DNA of 64,000 nucleotides. Origin: Erwinia sp. (GTDB lineage Bacteria; Pseudomonadota; Gammaproteobacteria; Enterobacterales; Enterobacteriaceae). Made by a program: the position numbers and the translations under genes. A model generated the notes under the pieces. It had not been told where the DNA came from and did not search any database. It saw nothing but the letters and a program-made list of their open reading frames with translations. Positions 37,174 through 49,424 of this stretch are shown here, in pieces. The DNA lies in contig OZ024666.1 in the NCBI GenBank assembly GCA_964016415.1, forward strand, positions 620,001 through 684,000, written 5' to 3'. Each line of letters starts with the position of its first letter. Position 1 is the first letter of the stretch.

Positions 37174-38328
37174 TCAGAGCTGGCCTGCAGCATCACGTAA
37201 CTGCTGAGCTTTGTCTGTTTTTTCCCATGGGAAATGCTCACGACCAAAGTGACCGTAAGCGGCGGTCTGACGATATATCGGATGCAGCAGGTCAAGCATC
37301 TGAATCAGGCCATACGGACGCAGATCAAAGAATTCACGCACCAGCAGGGTGAGCTGTTCTGTCGCTATCTTCTCAGTTCCGAAGGTTTCCACCATGATTG
37401 ATGTCGGTTCCGCTACACCGATGGCATATGAAACCTGGATTTCACAACGGTCAGCCAGACCAGCAGCAACGATATTTTTTGCCACATAACGAGCTGCATA
37501 AGCTGCAGAACGGTCTACTTTCGATGGGTCTTTACCAGAGAATGCGCCGCCGCCATGACGCGCCATGCCGCCATAAGTATCGACAATAATTTTACGACCG
37601 GTGAGACCACAATCGCCCATCGGACCACCGATAACAAAACGTCCGGTAGGGTTGATATGATATTTAGTCTCCTTGTTGACCCACTCAGCGGGCAGCACGG
37701 GTTTGATAATCTCTTCCATCACCGCTTCCTGTAGATCTTTTTGTGAGATCGACTCGGCATGTTGAGTAGAAAGTACTACCGCATCAATCCCGACAATATG
37801 ACCGTTGTCATACTGGAAGGTGATCTGGCTTTTTGCATCCGGGCGTAACCAGGGAAGAACGCCATTCTTTCTTACTTCAGACTGGCGCTGTACGAGGCGA
37901 TGAGCGTAAGTGACCGGAGCTGGCATCAGCACATCGGTTTCGTTAGTGGCATAGCCAAACATCAATCCCTGGTCACCCGCACCCTGTTCCAGTGGATCAG
38001 CGCGGTCTACACCCTGATTGATATCGGGCGATTGTTTACCAATAGCATTCAGGACGGCACAAGAGTTGGCGTCAAATCCCATATCTGAATGGATGTAGCC
38101 AATGTCGCGTACAGTATTACGGGTTATTTCTTCTATATCGACCCATGCGGAAGTGGTGATCTCTCCACCGACCAGTACCATACCTGTCTTAACATAGGTT
38201 TCACAGGCGACACGTGCTTTAGGATCCTGCTCCAGAATAGCGTCCAGCACTGCATCAGAAATTTGGTCAGCGATTTTATCAGGGTGCCCTTCAGAAACGG
38301 ACTCGGATGTAAAAAGGTGTTTAGCCAT
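37174..38328 (-). CDS. metK: S-adenosylmethionine synthetase
   Basis: From 38328 ([18 protein letters not shown]) there are 384 residues as in E. coli. Signature motifs are [12 protein letters not shown] (residues about 115-126), the P-loop [19 protein letters not shown] and the N-terminal SEGHPDK. It makes SAM from methionine and ATP, the methyl and aminopropyl donor for TrmB, RsmE and spermidine synthesis. A MetJ-type box and -10 element lie upstream (38462-38490), so it should be repressed by MetJ with SAM. galP, which follows in E. coli, is absent. Confidence 0.97.
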   Translation of the reverse strand: MAKHLFTSESVSEGHPDKIADQISDAVLDAILEQDPKARVACETYVKTGMVLVGGEITTSAWVDIEEITRNTVRDIGYIHSDMGFDANSCAVLNAIGKQSPDINQGVDRADPLEQGAGDQGLMFGYATNETDVLMPAPVTYAHRLVQRQSEVRKNGVLPWLRPDAKSQITFQYDNGHIVGIDAVVLSTQHAESISQKDLQEAVMEEIIKPVLPAEWVNKETKYHINPTGRFVIGGPMGDCGLTGRKIIVDTYGGMARHGGGAFSGKDPSKVDRSAAYAARYVAKNIVAAGLADRCEIQVSYAIGVAEPTSIMVETFGTEKIATEQLTLLVREFFDLRPYGLIQMLDLLHPIYRQTAAYGHFGREHFPWEKTDKAQQLRDAAGQL

Positions 38329-38461
38329 TTTATTCATTACCTTAGGAATACGACATAGATGAGTGCATCAGATGATGAAGAGCGTGGTCTTCAGTTCACC
38401 CTGGTACCTGTTTTATCCAGGCAACGAAAAGTTCCGCCTGGGCAAAACGAATGATTTAGTT

Positions 38462-38490
38462 ATTATAGATGGATTAACATCCAGACGTCT
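38462..38490 (-). promoter_or_regulatory. metK promoter with MetJ box
   Basis: On the minus strand TATAAT occupies 38467-38462, and a perfect met box AGACGTCT lies at 38483-38490, overlapping the expected -35 position (about 17 bases away). A second weaker 8-mer (AACATCC-like, 38475-38482) is adjacent, as in tandem MetJ operators. The transcript would have a leader of about 125-130 bases. Confidence 0.65.
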
Positions 38491-38921
38491 ATTTTAAGAC
38501 AGTCAACGGATGGATTACCAGTAATTTTTCGTTAAGGAAAATGTCAATAAGAGAAGGTGATGCCAGCGCAGTTCTGATACAGACTATTGCCATTTAATTT
38601 TTGCAATTGACTGTTACTCGGGGTATAAACCCGAATTAATAGACATCATTGTTGAGAAAACCCTGGCATACAGAGGTATGAAATCCGTTGTTGTCATTGA
38701 TGTTTGATGTGTAGCGCACCTGTATTGGGGCATGGAGAAGATAATCCTGATGACCACTGCTTTACAGATAACACCTTGTTGTGTTCCTCCGCTGCCATCT
38801 ATACTTTTCACTAATCTGAATCTCACCTGTTTTTTACCGTCGTTTGTTTACCGTCATTATGTTGACATCAGTAACAGCGATATTTCCCTGAGTTGTACAT
38901 CATTTACTATTGAGGCGGGTA
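38491..38921. other. speA upstream region
   Basis: More than 400 bases precede speA. A small hairpin CGGGT-ATAA-ACCCG is at 38620-38633. An open frame of 65 codons (38732-38929) ends TGA over the speA ATG, but its protein is not recognisable and does not resemble E. coli YqgB. Nothing else defensible is seen. Confidence 0.35.
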
Positions 38922-40898
38922 ATGTCTGAGGACATGAAAAAAATCAAAGGTTCGTCAGCGGGCGAGCACGGTGGGCTACGTTCTATGCAGGAAGTGGCGA
39001 TTAGCGACCATGATGCCAGCAGAATGTTACGCACATACAATATCGCCTGGTGGGGAAACAACTATTATGATGTCAATGAACTAGGGCACATCAGTGTTTG
39101 CCCTGATCCTGACATGCCAGAAGTGCGTGTGGATTTAGCCATGCTCGTTAAAGAGCGTGAGGCTGATGGTCAGCGTCTGCCGGCATTGTTCTGTTTTCCT
39201 CAGATTTTACAACACCGTCTGCGTTCAATAAATGCCGCATTTAAACGCGCCCGTGAGTCATATGGTTATCACGGCGATTATTTCCTGGTTTATCCGATTA
39301 AGGTGAACCAGCATAAGAGAGTGATTGAGTCACTGATCAATTCAGGTGAGCCACTTGGACTGGAAGCGGGCTCAAAAGCGGAATTGATGGCGGTATTGGC
39401 GCATGCGGGTATGACCCGTTCGGTGATCGTCTGCAACGGCTACAAAGATCGCGAATATATTCGTCTGGCGTTGATCGGCGAGAAGATGGGGCACAAGGTC
39501 TATCTGGTGCTGGAAAAGATGACCGAAGTGCAACTGGTGCTGGAAGAGGCAGAGCGGCTTAACGTTATCCCGCGTCTTGGCATCCGGGCGCGTCTCGCAT
39601 CTCAGGGCTCAGGTAAATGGCAATCCAGTGGTGGCGAAAAATCGAAGTTTGGTCTTTCTGCGACACAGGTGCTGCAACTGGTCGAGATTATGCGTGGGGC
39701 GGGACGGCTGGACAGCCTGCAATTATTGCATTTTCACCTTGGCTCACAAATGGCAAACATTCGTGATATTGCTACTGGTGTCAGGGAATCAGCACGTTTT
39801 TATGTTGAGCTGGCAAAACTGGGTGTACATATTCAGTGTTTCGATGTTGGTGGTGGACTGGGTGTCGATTATGAAGGAACCCGCTCACAATCTGACTGTT
39901 CAGTGAATTACGGCCTGAATGAGTATGCCAACAACGTTATCTGGGCTATTGGCTCAGCATGTGATGAACATGATTTACCTCATCCCACGGTGATAACGGA
40001 ATCGGGGCGTGCGGTCACTGCGCATCATACGGTGCTGGTTTCCAACATTATTGGTGTTGAACGTAATGAGTTCAGCACTCCACAAGCGCCTGATGAGGAT
40101 GCTCCCCGACCGATAGTCAGTCTGTGGGATACCTGGCAGGAGATGCATGAGCCTGACACCCACCGTTCACTACGTGAATGGTTACATAACTCTCAGATGG
40201 ATCTCTCTGACATTCACACTGGTTATTCGCAGGGAACCTACGATCTCCGTCAGCGGGCCTGGGCTGAACAACTGTATCTCAGTATCTGCCACCATATTCA
40301 GCAACATCTCGATCCCAGTAACCGTGCGCACCGGCCGATTATTGATGAATTGCAGGAGCGGATGGCGGATAAAATTTATGTAAATTTCTCTCTGTTTCAG
40401 TCGATGCCTGATGCGTGGGGAATCGACCAACTGTTCCCGGTATTACCCCTTGAGGGACTAAACCGTCCGCCAGAACGACGTGCGGTGTTGCTCGATATCA
40501 CCTGTGACTCTGATGGCGCGATAGATCGCTATGGCGATGGTGATGGTATAGCTACCACCTTACCGATGCCAGAATATGATGTGGATAATCCACCCATGCT
40601 CGGTTTCTTTATGGTCGGGGCTTATCAGGAAATCCTCGGCAATATGCATAATCTCTTCGGGGATACTGAAGCAGTAGATATTTTTGCTTTCCCGGATGGC
40701 AGTATTGAGTTACAGCTCTCAGATGAGGGCGATACAGTGGCTGATATGCTGCAATATGTCCAGCTTGATGCGCAGGAGTTGCTGACTCATTTTCGCGATC
40801 AGATTGCACAAAGTGATTTGGATGAGCATCTGCAGGCTCAGTTTATCGCTGAGTTTGAATCCGGGCTGTACGGTTACACCTATCTCGAAGATGAGTAA
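38922..40898 (+). CDS. speA: biosynthetic arginine decarboxylase
   Basis: The start at 38922 ([10 protein letters not shown]) behind GAGGCGGG gives 658 residues, the E. coli length. The fold-III PLP barrel is visible with the PLP lysine in [14 protein letters not shown] (about residue 125), [36 protein letters not shown] and the active-site Cys in [12 protein letters not shown]. It turns arginine into agmatine. speB follows about 100 bases downstream and completes the agmatine-to-putrescine route. Confidence 0.96.
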   Translation: MSEDMKKIKGSSAGEHGGLRSMQEVAISDHDASRMLRTYNIAWWGNNYYDVNELGHISVCPDPDMPEVRVDLAMLVKEREADGQRLPALFCFPQILQHRLRSINAAFKRARESYGYHGDYFLVYPIKVNQHKRVIESLINSGEPLGLEAGSKAELMAVLAHAGMTRSVIVCNGYKDREYIRLALIGEKMGHKVYLVLEKMTEVQLVLEEAERLNVIPRLGIRARLASQGSGKWQSSGGEKSKFGLSATQVLQLVEIMRGAGRLDSLQLLHFHLGSQMANIRDIATGVRESARFYVELAKLGVHIQCFDVGGGLGVDYEGTRSQSDCSVNYGLNEYANNVIWAIGSACDEHDLPHPTVITESGRAVTAHHTVLVSNIIGVERNEFSTPQAPDEDAPRPIVSLWDTWQEMHEPDTHRSLREWLHNSQMDLSDIHTGYSQGTYDLRQRAWAEQLYLSICHHIQQHLDPSNRAHRPIIDELQERMADKIYVNFSLFQSMPDAWGIDQLFPVLPLEGLNRPPERRAVLLDITCDSDGAIDRYGDGDGIATTLPMPEYDVDNPPMLGFFMVGAYQEILGNMHNLFGDTEAVDIFAFPDGSIELQLSDEGDTVADMLQYVQLDAQELLTHFRDQIAQSDLDEHLQAQFIAEFESGLYGYTYLEDE

Positions 40899-40913
40899 TC
40901 GCTGAACTTAATA

Positions 40914-40956
40914 AGGCTGTGTATGCCTGGCATATGGCATGACAGCCTGTTTTATT
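40914..40956 (+). terminator. terminator-like hairpin between speA and speB
   Basis: AGGCTGT (40914-40920) pairs with ACAGCCT (40942-40948), with an inner TGCC/GGCA stem, and is followed by GTTTTATT. It may separate speA from speB or partly attenuate readthrough. Confidence 0.6.
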
Positions 40957-40999
40957 ATCACGTCCGGGCGAGATTCGCATCGGGCAAATGAGGAGTATC

Positions 41000-41923
41000 A
41001 TGAATAACACCCTCGGTCATCAGTACGATAATTCACTGATTTCTAATGCCTTTGGTTTTATGCGTTTCCCTGTTAATTTTCAGCCCTATGAGGCAGATGC
41101 GGAATGGGTCATTACTGGGGTCCCCTTCGATGCAGCCACTTCAGGGCGTCCAGGGAGCCGTCTGGGGCCTGGCGCAATTCGTCAGATATCGACACATCTG
41201 GCCTGGGAAGGCTGTCGCTGGCCGTGGAATTTCAATCTGCGTGAGCACCTGAAAGTGATTGACTGTGGTGACCTGGTTTATGCTTTTGGTGATTCGCAGG
41301 ATATGAGCACCAAACTGCAGGCGCATGCAGAAAAACTGTTGGCTCAGGGTAAGAAAATGCTGACATTCGGTGGTGATCACTACATCACGCTGCCATTGTT
41401 ACGCGCACATGCCCAACACTTCGGCAAGCTGGCGTTGGTGCATTTTGATGCTCACACCGATACCTATTCTAATGGCCCGACCTTTGATCACGGCACGATG
41501 TTTTACCATGCGCCTAACGAAGGGCTGATCGATCCGGCTCACTCTGTTCAGATTGGTATCCGTACTGAATATGATGCATCACTGGGCTTCACTGTACTGG
41601 ATGCGGCGCGGGTCAACGATCTCTCGGTTGAGGCGGTTATTGCGGAAGTAAAACGAGTTGTTGGTGATATGCCAGTGTATCTGACCTTTGACATTGATTG
41701 CCTCGATCCTGCGCATGCTCCAGGTACAGGCACACCAGTAGTTGGTGGGCTGAGTACCGATAAAGCGACTAAGCTATTACGTGGTTTACAGGGCCTGAAT
41801 ATTGTCGGGATGGATTTAGTTGAAGTCGCTCCTGGCTACGACCACGCCGATTTAACGGCACTGGCGGCGGCAACGGTGGCACTGGATATGCTGCATGTGC
41901 AGGCCGTTGATAAAGGGCTGTGA
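41000..41923 (+). CDS. speB: agmatinase
   Basis: The ATG at 41000 with GAGGAG in front gives 307 residues (E. coli 306). All manganese-binding motifs of the ureohydrolase family are present: [22 protein letters not shown] and [19 protein letters not shown]. It hydrolyses agmatine to putrescine and urea. It follows speA in the same direction. Confidence 0.96.
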   Translation: MNNTLGHQYDNSLISNAFGFMRFPVNFQPYEADAEWVITGVPFDAATSGRPGSRLGPGAIRQISTHLAWEGCRWPWNFNLREHLKVIDCGDLVYAFGDSQDMSTKLQAHAEKLLAQGKKMLTFGGDHYITLPLLRAHAQHFGKLALVHFDAHTDTYSNGPTFDHGTMFYHAPNEGLIDPAHSVQIGIRTEYDASLGFTVLDAARVNDLSVEAVIAEVKRVVGDMPVYLTFDIDCLDPAHAPGTGTPVVGGLSTDKATKLLRGLQGLNIVGMDLVEVAPGYDHADLTALAAATVALDMLHVQAVDKGL

Positions 41924-42268
41924 TGATCCCCTGCCGCGGTTAAACAGTAAAAGCGGCGGTTTATTTTGCTGTTTCGGCCGGGGCTGGAATGGCGGACACC
42001 GTATCAAGCCATGTTGTGTTGACAACCGTGATACGGTGTACTCAAAGAAAAAAATAGCAAAAAAGACGATAAAACAACACCTCAGACCGTGAGTAATGAG
42101 AGTTTGTTCAAAGTGCAGACAAATGTTCATTTTTTTGCGCTTTTTGCCATGTACAGAAGGTAGGGATTTCATGTACATTGGAGATCTCTTTTATAAACGC
42201 GCCAGATAACTCATTGATTAATGATAGGTTAGTGATGGCGAAGTGTGTAATCCGACCTGGAGTAGAAC
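41924..42268. other. speB-tktA intergenic region
   Basis: These 345 bases contain a weak hairpin GCCGC/GCGGC with following TTTATTTT (41933-41968) that could end speB, and A/T-rich sequence before tktA suited to a promoter. The genes found between speB and tktA in E. coli are absent. No small gene is recognised. Confidence 0.4.
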
Positions 42269-44260
42269 ATGTCTTCCCGTAAAGAGCTTGCCAATGCGAT
42301 TCGCGCATTAAGTATGGATGCTGTTCAGAAAGCTAATTCGGGCCACCCCGGTGCCCCGATGGGCATGGCAGATATTGCCGAAGTCCTGTGGCGTGATTTT
42401 CTGAATCATAACCCCGCGGATCCGGCCTGGGTTGATCGTGACCGCTTTGTACTGTCTAACGGTCATGGTTCCATGTTGATTTACAGCCTGTTACACCTTA
42501 CTGGCTATGATTTGCCCATCGAAGAGCTGGAAAATTTCCGTCAGCTGCATTCAAAAACACCAGGCCATCCTGAGTATGGTTACACACCTGGTGTTGAAAC
42601 GACCACCGGGCCACTGGGACAAGGTGTTGCCAATGCTATCGGCATGGCTATTGCTGAGCGTACCCTCGCCGCGCAGTTTAACCGTCCTGGACACAACATT
42701 GTTGACCATCATACCTATGTCTTTATGGGCGATGGCTGCATGATGGAGGGAATCTCCCATGAATCTTGTTCACTGGCGGGTACGCTAAAGCTTGGCAAGT
42801 TAGTCGCTTTCTATGATGACAATGGTATCTCGATTGATGGCCATATTGATGGCTGGTTTACTGATGATACTGCTAAACGCTTTGAAGCGTATGGCTGGCA
42901 TGTGATTCGCGGTATTGACGGACACAACGCTGACGCAATCAAAAAAGCCATTGAAGAGGCGAAGTCTGTCACAGATAAGCCCTCTTTGCTGATGTGTAAG
43001 ACAATCATCGGCTTCGGTTCACCTAACAAAGCGGGTACACATGATTCTCATGGTGCGCCTCTAGGTGAGGCTGAAATTGCACTGGCCCGTAAAGAGCTTG
43101 GCTGGAACTATCCTCCTTTTGTCATTCCACCTGAAATTTATCAACAGTGGAATGCCGTTGATGCAGGAACCGCGAAAGAAGCTGAGTGGCACCAGCGTAT
43201 GACTGCTTATGCCGAGGCTTATCCTGAGCTGGCTGCAGAATTTAAACGTCGTACTCAGGGTGAATTGCCAGAAAACTGGCAGGAAGAATCGCAGAAATTC
43301 ATTGAGCAACTGCAGGCAAATCCGGCCAAAATTGCCAGTCGTAAAGCCTCACAAAATGCTATTGAGGCCTATGGTAAGCTGCTGCCAGAGTATCTTGGTG
43401 GTTCAGCTGACCTGGCACCGAGTAACCTCACAATGTGGTCAGGGTCAGTGCCGATTAATGAAAATCTGGCAGGGAATTACATCCACTATGGGGTGCGTGA
43501 ATTTGGTATGACAGCCATTGCCAACGGCATTACGCTGCATGGCGGTTTTCTGCCCTACACAGCTACCTTCCTGATGTTTGTCGAGTACGCCCGCAATGCA
43601 GTACGTATGGCGGCATTGATGAAAATTCGGCAGGTGCTGGTTTATACGCATGACTCTATCGGTTTGGGTGAAGATGGCCCGACACACCAGCCAGTAGAGC
43701 AGATGGCGAGTCTGCGTGTTACTCCTAACATGAGCTTGTGGCGTCCTTGTGATCAGGTCGAGTCAGCAGTGGCGTGGAAGTATGGTATTGAGCGTCATGA
43801 TGGTCCAACTGCACTTATCCTGTCTCGTCAGAACCTGGCACAGCAACCGCGTGATGCTCAGCAACTCGCTGATATCTCTCGTGGTGGTTATATCCTTAAA
43901 GATTGCACCGGTCAGCCAGAGTTGATCTTTATCGCAACGGGTTCTGAAGTAGAGCTGGCAGTTGAAGCCGCTGACAAACTGACGGCAGAAGGGCGTAAGG
44001 TACGCGTGGTCTCTATGCCATCTACCGATGCATTCGATAAGCAGAGTGCAGAGTACCGTGAAGCGGTATTGCCAGCGGCGGTGACAGCGAGGGTGGCGAT
44101 TGAAGCGGGTATTGCTGATTACTGGTATAAGTATACAGGTCTGAATGGTGCGATTATCGGTATGACCACCTTCGGAGAGTCCGCTCCAGCTGATCAACTG
44201 TTCAAATTGTTTGGTTTCACCGTGGAAAATGTGGTGGAGAAAGCAAAAGCACTGTTGTAA
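42269..44260 (+). CDS. tktA: transketolase
   Basis: This 663-residue protein equals E. coli TktA in length. The thiamine diphosphate motif is [32 protein letters not shown], the N-terminus has [21 protein letters not shown], and the transketolase signature is [17 protein letters not shown]. The second domain (Pyr) and C-terminal domain are complete. It transfers two-carbon units between sugar phosphates in the pentose phosphate pathway, linking to rpiA at 53.5 kb and to erythrose 4-phosphate used by epd. Confidence 0.97.
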   Translation: MSSRKELANAIRALSMDAVQKANSGHPGAPMGMADIAEVLWRDFLNHNPADPAWVDRDRFVLSNGHGSMLIYSLLHLTGYDLPIEELENFRQLHSKTPGHPEYGYTPGVETTTGPLGQGVANAIGMAIAERTLAAQFNRPGHNIVDHHTYVFMGDGCMMEGISHESCSLAGTLKLGKLVAFYDDNGISIDGHIDGWFTDDTAKRFEAYGWHVIRGIDGHNADAIKKAIEEAKSVTDKPSLLMCKTIIGFGSPNKAGTHDSHGAPLGEAEIALARKELGWNYPPFVIPPEIYQQWNAVDAGTAKEAEWHQRMTAYAEAYPELAAEFKRRTQGELPENWQEESQKFIEQLQANPAKIASRKASQNAIEAYGKLLPEYLGGSADLAPSNLTMWSGSVPINENLAGNYIHYGVREFGMTAIANGITLHGGFLPYTATFLMFVEYARNAVRMAALMKIRQVLVYTHDSIGLGEDGPTHQPVEQMASLRVTPNMSLWRPCDQVESAVAWKYGIERHDGPTALILSRQNLAQQPRDAQQLADISRGGYILKDCTGQPELIFIATGSEVELAVEAADKLTAEGRKVRVVSMPSTDAFDKQSAEYREAVLPAAVTARVAIEAGIADYWYKYTGLNGAIIGMTTFGESAPADQLFKLFGFTVENVVEKAKALL

Positions 44261-44295
44261 TTTGCTGCAAATGCAGTGAGTTATACTGTTATAAC

Positions 44296-44335
44296 ACCGG
44301 AGCGATGCCGTTGAGTATCGTTCCGGTTTTTTTTT
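44296..44335 (+). terminator. intrinsic terminator of tktA
   Basis: ACCGGA-G-CGAT (44296-44306) pairs with ATCG-T-TCCGGT (44317-44327) and is followed by nine T. It is 35 bases behind the tktA stop and a textbook Rho-independent terminator. Confidence 0.85.
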
Positions 44336-44639
44336 GGTTATTATCAGTAGTTCGCCAGTTCGCTGAAAAATGTGATCTGTGTCAGGTTATTGTGGTGGTG
44401 ATTGATCTCGCGCATTCCAATTTTGCCTGTTTCGTTTTATTGTGGCTGAACCGTTTCAGTCAGTGTTATCGCGAAGTTTACCCACAGGTAACCGCATGAT
44501 GAGCAGGCTCGTGATGACGAGTAGTATCGTGACCATGGGCCAGATGCGGGAAAAGAGACAGGCCACATAGCTGTTTGCCTGCCACAGGGCAAATTGACTG
44601 TTTCGACCGCTTTACACTGCATGTTTACGCAGGAGATAT
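44336..44639. other. epd upstream region
   Basis: These 304 bases lie between the tktA terminator and epd. Genes present here in E. coli are absent. The region should hold the epd-pgk-fbaA promoter(s), but I cannot single one out with confidence. Confidence 0.4.
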
Positions 44640-45659
44640 ATGACAGTTCGTATTGCAATCAATGGTTTTGGTCGTATTGGCCGCAGCGTTCTACGTGCTA
44701 TTTACGAAACCGGGCGTCGCGCCGGGATAACCGTGGTTGCTATCAACGAACTGGCCAGAGCTGAAGGCATCGCTCATTTACTTAAATATGACAGTAGCCA
44801 CGGGCGTTTCAACTGGGACGTTCGTCAGGAAAATGAACTGTTATCGGTAGGTGATGATGTTATTCGCTTACTGCATATTGAAGAGATAACGGAGCTTCCC
44901 TGGCGAGACTTAAACATAGATGTAGTGCTGGACTGTACCGGTAAGTACGGCAGCAGGGCGGATGGCGAGGCGCATTGTCGGGCCGGCGCTAAAAAAGTGC
45001 TGTTCTCTCATCCCGCAGCCCATGACCTGGATGCTACTGTGGTCTATGGCGTTAATCATTACCAATTGCGTGCCGAAGATATCCTTGTATCAAATGCTTC
45101 CTGTACCACAAATTGTATTATCCCTATCATCAAATTGTTGGATGATGCATATGGTATTGAATCGGGCACGGTGACTACCATTCACTCGGCAATGCATGAC
45201 CAGCAGGTTATTGACGCTTATCATGATGATTTGCGTCTCACTCGTGCGGCAAGCCAGTCAATTATCCCTGTTGATACCCGTCTGGCTGCAGGCATCGGTC
45301 GCATTTTTCCACATTTCAGGGAATGTTTTGAAGCAATAGCGGTGCGTGTGCCTACGATAAATGTGACAGCAATTGATCTCAGTGTCACGGTGAAGCAGGC
45401 GGTAAATGCACCGCTGGTTAACACCTTGTTGCGAGAGGCGTCAAAAGGCGCTTTTAATGGTATAGTAGACTACACGGAACTTCCGCTGGTCTCGATTGAT
45501 TTTAATCACGATCCGCATAGTGCTATTGTTGATGGCACACAAACGCGGGTCAGTGGTCAGCATTTGATCAAAACGTTGGTCTGGTGTGACAACGAGTGGG
45601 GCTTTGCTAATCGTATGATTGATACTACGTTGGCAATGGCTGCAAGCGGTTTCAGGTAA
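44640..45659 (+). CDS. epd: D-erythrose-4-phosphate dehydrogenase
   Basis: This 339-residue protein has the GAPDH fold: N-terminal NAD motif [19 protein letters not shown], catalytic Cys in [10 protein letters not shown] (about residue 155) and [12 protein letters not shown]. It is placed as Epd (E. coli 339) rather than GapA because of length, the position before pgk, and active-site neighbours such as [23 protein letters not shown]. It oxidises erythrose 4-phosphate to 4-phosphoerythronate for PLP synthesis. It leads the epd-pgk-fbaA operon. Confidence 0.95.
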   Translation: MTVRIAINGFGRIGRSVLRAIYETGRRAGITVVAINELARAEGIAHLLKYDSSHGRFNWDVRQENELLSVGDDVIRLLHIEEITELPWRDLNIDVVLDCTGKYGSRADGEAHCRAGAKKVLFSHPAAHDLDATVVYGVNHYQLRAEDILVSNASCTTNCIIPIIKLLDDAYGIESGTVTTIHSAMHDQQVIDAYHDDLRLTRAASQSIIPVDTRLAAGIGRIFPHFRECFEAIAVRVPTINVTAIDLSVTVKQAVNAPLVNTLLREASKGAFNGIVDYTELPLVSIDFNHDPHSAIVDGTQTRVSGQHLIKTLVWCDNEWGFANRMIDTTLAMAASGFR

Positions 45660-45708
45660 GGCGCAGGGTGCGCCTGCAAAACTTAGAGAGTCAACAAGAG
45701 GATTCACC

Positions 45709-46869
45709 ATGTCTGTAATTAAGATGACCGATCTTGACCTTGCTGGTAAGCGTGTACTAATTCGTTCTGATCTGAATGTACCAGTGAAAGAGGGAAAAGT
45801 GACATCAGATGCGCGTATCCGCGCTTCTCTTCCCACTATCGAAGCTGCTCTCAAGCAGGGTGCAAAAGTCATGGTGACCTCGCACCTGGGACGCCCAACC
45901 GAAGGGGAATACAACGAAGAGTATTCTCTGCTGCCAGTGGTCAACTACCTGAAAGAGAAACTTTCTGCTCCAGTCCGTCTGGCTAAAGACTATCTGGATG
46001 GCGTTGAAGTGGCGGCCGGCGAACTGGTTGTGCTGGAAAACGTGCGCTTTAACAAAGGTGAGAAGAAAGACGACGAAGTGCTTTCTAAAAAATATGCAGC
46101 GCTATGTGATGTGTATGTGATGGATGCTTTTGGTACTGCGCACCGTGCACAGGCATCAACACACGGTGTTGGTAAATTTGCGCCGGTTGCTTGTGCGGGT
46201 CCATTATTAGCGGGTGAGCTGGAAGCCTTGGGTAAAGCATTACTTAATCCCGAGCGTCCTATGATTGCTGTGGTTGGTGGGTCGAAAGTGTCGACTAAAT
46301 TCGACGTACTGAACTCACTGGTTGAAATCGCTGATACCGTGATTGTTGGTGGTGGTATTGCCAATACCTTCGTTGCGATTGACAACAACGTCGGCAAATC
46401 CTTGTATGAGCCGGATTTCGTAGATGCAGCGAAAAAACTGCGTGACGAGCATGGTATTCCGGTTCCTTCAGATGTGCGCGTAGGGACTGAGTTTTCTGAA
46501 ACTGCGACTGCAACTGTAAAACCAGCTAACGCTGTAGGTGCAGAAGAAGAGATTCTTGACTTCGGTGATGAGACGGCGCAAACAATGGCTAAGCTTCTGA
46601 AAGAAGCTAAAACTATCCTGTGGAACGGTCCGGTAGGGGTGTTTGAATTCCCTAATTTCCGTAAAGGAACCGAAGTTGTTGCAAATGCTATTGCAGAGAG
46701 TGACGCATTCTCCATCGCAGGTGGTGGCGATACGCTGGCGGCGATTGATCTTTTTGGTATTGAAGATAAGATCTCTTATATCTCTACCGGTGGTGGTGCT
46801 TTCCTTGAGTTCGTAGAAGGTAAAACGTTGCCTGCGGTTGCTATGCTTGAAGAGCGTGCAAAGCAGTAA
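45709..46869 (+). CDS. pgk: phosphoglycerate kinase
   Basis: The ATG at 45709 ([25 protein letters not shown]) gives 386 residues (E. coli 387). Motifs are [56 protein letters not shown] and the nucleotide loop [12 protein letters not shown]. It makes ATP from 1,3-bisphosphoglycerate in glycolysis. It sits 49 bases after epd and about 95 before fbaA. Confidence 0.97.
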   Translation: MSVIKMTDLDLAGKRVLIRSDLNVPVKEGKVTSDARIRASLPTIEAALKQGAKVMVTSHLGRPTEGEYNEEYSLLPVVNYLKEKLSAPVRLAKDYLDGVEVAAGELVVLENVRFNKGEKKDDEVLSKKYAALCDVYVMDAFGTAHRAQASTHGVGKFAPVACAGPLLAGELEALGKALLNPERPMIAVVGGSKVSTKFDVLNSLVEIADTVIVGGGIANTFVAIDNNVGKSLYEPDFVDAAKKLRDEHGIPVPSDVRVGTEFSETATATVKPANAVGAEEEILDFGDETAQTMAKLLKEAKTILWNGPVGVFEFPNFRKGTEVVANAIAESDAFSIAGGGDTLAAIDLFGIEDKISYISTGGGAFLEFVEGKTLPAVAMLEERAKQ

Positions 46870-46964
46870 TTTTACCGCTCACGTTCAGTGAATAACTCGT
46901 GCCCTTTGCGCCTGACTATCAGGCACTGATTTTTTACTATGACCGACGAAACAGGACAAAACAG

Positions 46965-48044
46965 ATGTCTAAAATTTTTGATTTCGTAAAACCTGGCGTG
47001 ATCACCGGTGATGACGTTCAGAAAGTTTTTCAAGTAGCGAAAGAGAATCATTTCGCCCTGCCTGCTGTAAACTGTGTAGGTACTGATTCCATCAATGCCG
47101 TGATGGAAACCGCTGCGAAAGTGAAAGCACCGGTTATCATTCAGTTCTCTAATGGTGGCGCTGCCTTTATCGCTGGTAAAGGTCTGAAATCAGACAAGCC
47201 ACAACAGGCCGCGATTCTGGGTGCTATTTCTGGAGCGCATCATGTACATCAGATGGCTGAGTACTACGGTGTGCCAGTTATCCTGCATACTGACCACTGC
47301 GCTAAAAAATTGCTGCCGTGGATTGATGGCCTGCTGGATGCTGGTGAAGCGCATTTTGCCAAAACAGGCAAACCACTGTTCTCTTCTCACATGATCGATC
47401 TTTCTGAAGAATCACTGGAAGAAAACATCGAAATTTGTAGTGCATATCTGATGCGTATGGCCAAAATGGACATGACGCTGGAGATCGAGCTGGGTTGTAC
47501 TGGCGGTGAAGAAGATGGCGTAGATAACAGCCATATGGACGCATCAGCACTCTATACTCAGCCGGAAGATGTTGATTATGCGTATGAAAAACTGAATGCT
47601 ATCAGCCCGCGTTTCACCATTGCGGCATCATTTGGTAACGTTCATGGCGTGTACAAGCCAGGTAACGTTAAGCTGACACCAACTATCCTGCGTGATTCTC
47701 AGGAGTACGTCAGTAAAAAACACAACCTGCCGCACAATGCCCTGAACTTCGTGTTCCATGGCGGTTCAGGCTCTTCAGCTGAAGAGATCAAAGAGTCTAT
47801 CAGTTACGGTGTAGTGAAAATGAACATCGATACTGATACTCAGTGGGCAACCTGGGATGGGATCTTGGAGTACTATAAGAAAAATGAAGGTTACCTGCAG
47901 GCGCAATTGGGTAACCCTGAAGGTGCCGATAAGCCGAACAAAAAATACTACGATCCACGTGTATGGCTGCGTTCCGCACAAACTTCAATGATCACCCGTC
48001 TGGAACAGGCATTCAAAGAACTGAATGCGATCGATGTGCTGTAA
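46965..48044 (+). CDS. fbaA: class II fructose-bisphosphate aldolase
   Basis: The ATG at 46965 (MSKIFDFVKPGVITGDDVQK) gives 359 residues, as in E. coli. Zinc ligands are in VILHTDHCAKKLLPW and IAASFGNVHGVYKPGN plus FVFHGGSGSSAEEI; ELGCTGGEEDGVDNS is a class II hallmark. It splits fructose 1,6-bisphosphate. It ends the epd-pgk-fbaA operon with a strong terminator. Confidence 0.97.
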   Translation: MSKIFDFVKPGVITGDDVQKVFQVAKENHFALPAVNCVGTDSINAVMETAAKVKAPVIIQFSNGGAAFIAGKGLKSDKPQQAAILGAISGAHHVHQMAEYYGVPVILHTDHCAKKLLPWIDGLLDAGEAHFAKTGKPLFSSHMIDLSEESLEENIEICSAYLMRMAKMDMTLEIELGCTGGEEDGVDNSHMDASALYTQPEDVDYAYEKLNAISPRFTIAASFGNVHGVYKPGNVKLTPTILRDSQEYVSKKHNLPHNALNFVFHGGSGSSAEEIKESISYGVVKMNIDTDTQWATWDGILEYYKKNEGYLQAQLGNPEGADKPNKKYYDPRVWLRSAQTSMITRLEQAFKELNAIDVL

Positions 48045-48065
48045 GTAAGCTCAGAGTTCAGGACT

Positions 48066-48092
48066 AAAAGGCCTCTCCGGAGGTCTTTTTTA
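48066..48092 (+). terminator. intrinsic terminator of fbaA
   Basis: AAAAGGCCTC and GAGGTCTTTTTT form a stem of six strong pairs extended by A-T pairs, with a TCCG loop (48070-48085 core) and a run of T, 22 bases after the stop. Confidence 0.85.
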
Positions 48093-48294
48093 TTGCGAAG
48101 AGATCTCTATTTTTCATCGTTTCTGCCAGTGATTATTCAGCCTCACGGTCTGATTTAGCCTCGGAAAAACCAAAGCAACTAATTAATTTCACGGTCAATT
48201 TGGCATCTTTACGATTTTTTATTACCCTTAGTATAACAATGTCAGCCAATATCGGCGGCATAATAGGCACTTTCCTCACGTTAAAGGGGTAGGA

Positions 48295-49146
48295 ATGAAA
48301 GATTTGAACGTAGTAGATGGTATTCATGAGGCGGGCAGTTGGCTGGCAAAAAATCAGGCCTTACTGATTGATTATGTCGTCAATATTGTGGCAGCCATTA
48401 TTATTCTCGCAGTAGGTATGGTTGTTGCGCGAATCTTTTCAAAAGCGATCAACAATTTACTGCGTGTCAGGCATGTTGATGCCACTGTTGCTGATTTCTT
48501 ATCGGCATTAATAAAATATGCCATCATCGCGTTCACCCTGATAGCCGCTTTGGGGCGGGTAGGTGTACAGACAGCATCAATTATCGCAGTATTAGGTGCT
48601 GCGGGTCTGACGATTGGTCTGGCATGGCAGGGGTCACTGTCGAACCTTGCTGCCGGGGTATTACTCGTGACTTTCCGGCCTTTCCGCACCGGGGAGTTTA
48701 TTGATATTGGTATCTCCGGGACTGTGCAAACAGTACAAATTTTCTCTACAACGCTCAAAACCACCGATGGAAAAATAGTGGTAGTGCCGAATGGCAAGAT
48801 CATCTCTGGCAATATCATTAACTACTCGCGGGAACCGGCACGGCGTAACGAATTTATCATTGGTGTTGCCTATGATGCAGATGCAGACCAGGTCATTGAA
48901 ATATTGCGCGGTGTCGTCGAGGCAGAACCAAGAGTTGTACAGGAACTGGGTATTCAGATTGGGGTTAATGAGCTGGCAGCTTCCTCGGTGAATTATATCG
49001 TGCGTTGCTGGAGTAAATCGGCTGACCTACAGGATACATACTGGACGCTGATGAAGAATTTTAAACTCGCGCTTGATAAGCATCAGATAGGTATTCCTTA
49101 CCCGCAAATGGATGTGCATTTGCATCAGACGGCTTCTGCGGAATAG
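48295..49146 (+). CDS. mscS: small-conductance mechanosensitive channel
   Basis: This 283-residue protein (E. coli 286) has three membrane helices: [19 protein letters not shown], a second one, and pore-lining TM3 in [30 protein letters not shown] with the Gly/Ala packing pattern. The cytoplasmic vestibule begins at [12 protein letters not shown] and has [19 protein letters not shown]. It opens when membrane tension rises at low osmolarity. Confidence 0.96.
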   Translation: MKDLNVVDGIHEAGSWLAKNQALLIDYVVNIVAAIIILAVGMVVARIFSKAINNLLRVRHVDATVADFLSALIKYAIIAFTLIAALGRVGVQTASIIAVLGAAGLTIGLAWQGSLSNLAAGVLLVTFRPFRTGEFIDIGISGTVQTVQIFSTTLKTTDGKIVVVPNGKIISGNIINYSREPARRNEFIIGVAYDADADQVIEILRGVVEAEPRVVQELGIQIGVNELAASSVNYIVRCWSKSADLQDTYWTLMKNFKLALDKHQIGIPYPQMDVHLHQTASAE

Positions 49147-49162
49147 CCTGATGTTCCGGTAG

Positions 49163-49191
49163 CCACAGATAGCATATTTTGTTATCTGTGG
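49163..49191 (+). terminator. hairpin after mscS
   Basis: CCACAGATA (49163-49171) and TATCTGTGG (49183-49191) form a perfect 9-bp stem with an 11-base T-rich loop, 17 bases after the mscS stop. Confidence 0.65.
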
Positions 49192-49424
49192 TTGCTGGTT
49201 TGCAAGCCTGCCGAATCAATCCCTCGTGCGTGAGATACGCTTTTGCCAGAACAACCAGCAGTTACATCAGGAGTACGGTAGTTTTGCTGTGCAGATATAT
49301 TGATTACACTGTGTTAATTATCGACAATTTTTTTGAATCTCATTATCAATAATGTTCGCTTTCTCTGATTAATATTTGCATTATCATCAATTTGGCTTAT
49401 GTCTAAAAAAATGGAGTTTCCCAA

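Noticed and set aside
38932-38940. Alternative speA start at the downstream ATG (MKKIKG)
   Set aside because: The ATG at 38922 has the ribosome-binding site and gives the exact E. coli length of 658 residues.
45990-46715. 241-codon minus-strand open frame
   Set aside because: It is a Ser/Thr/Ala-rich shadow of pgk produced by codon bias.
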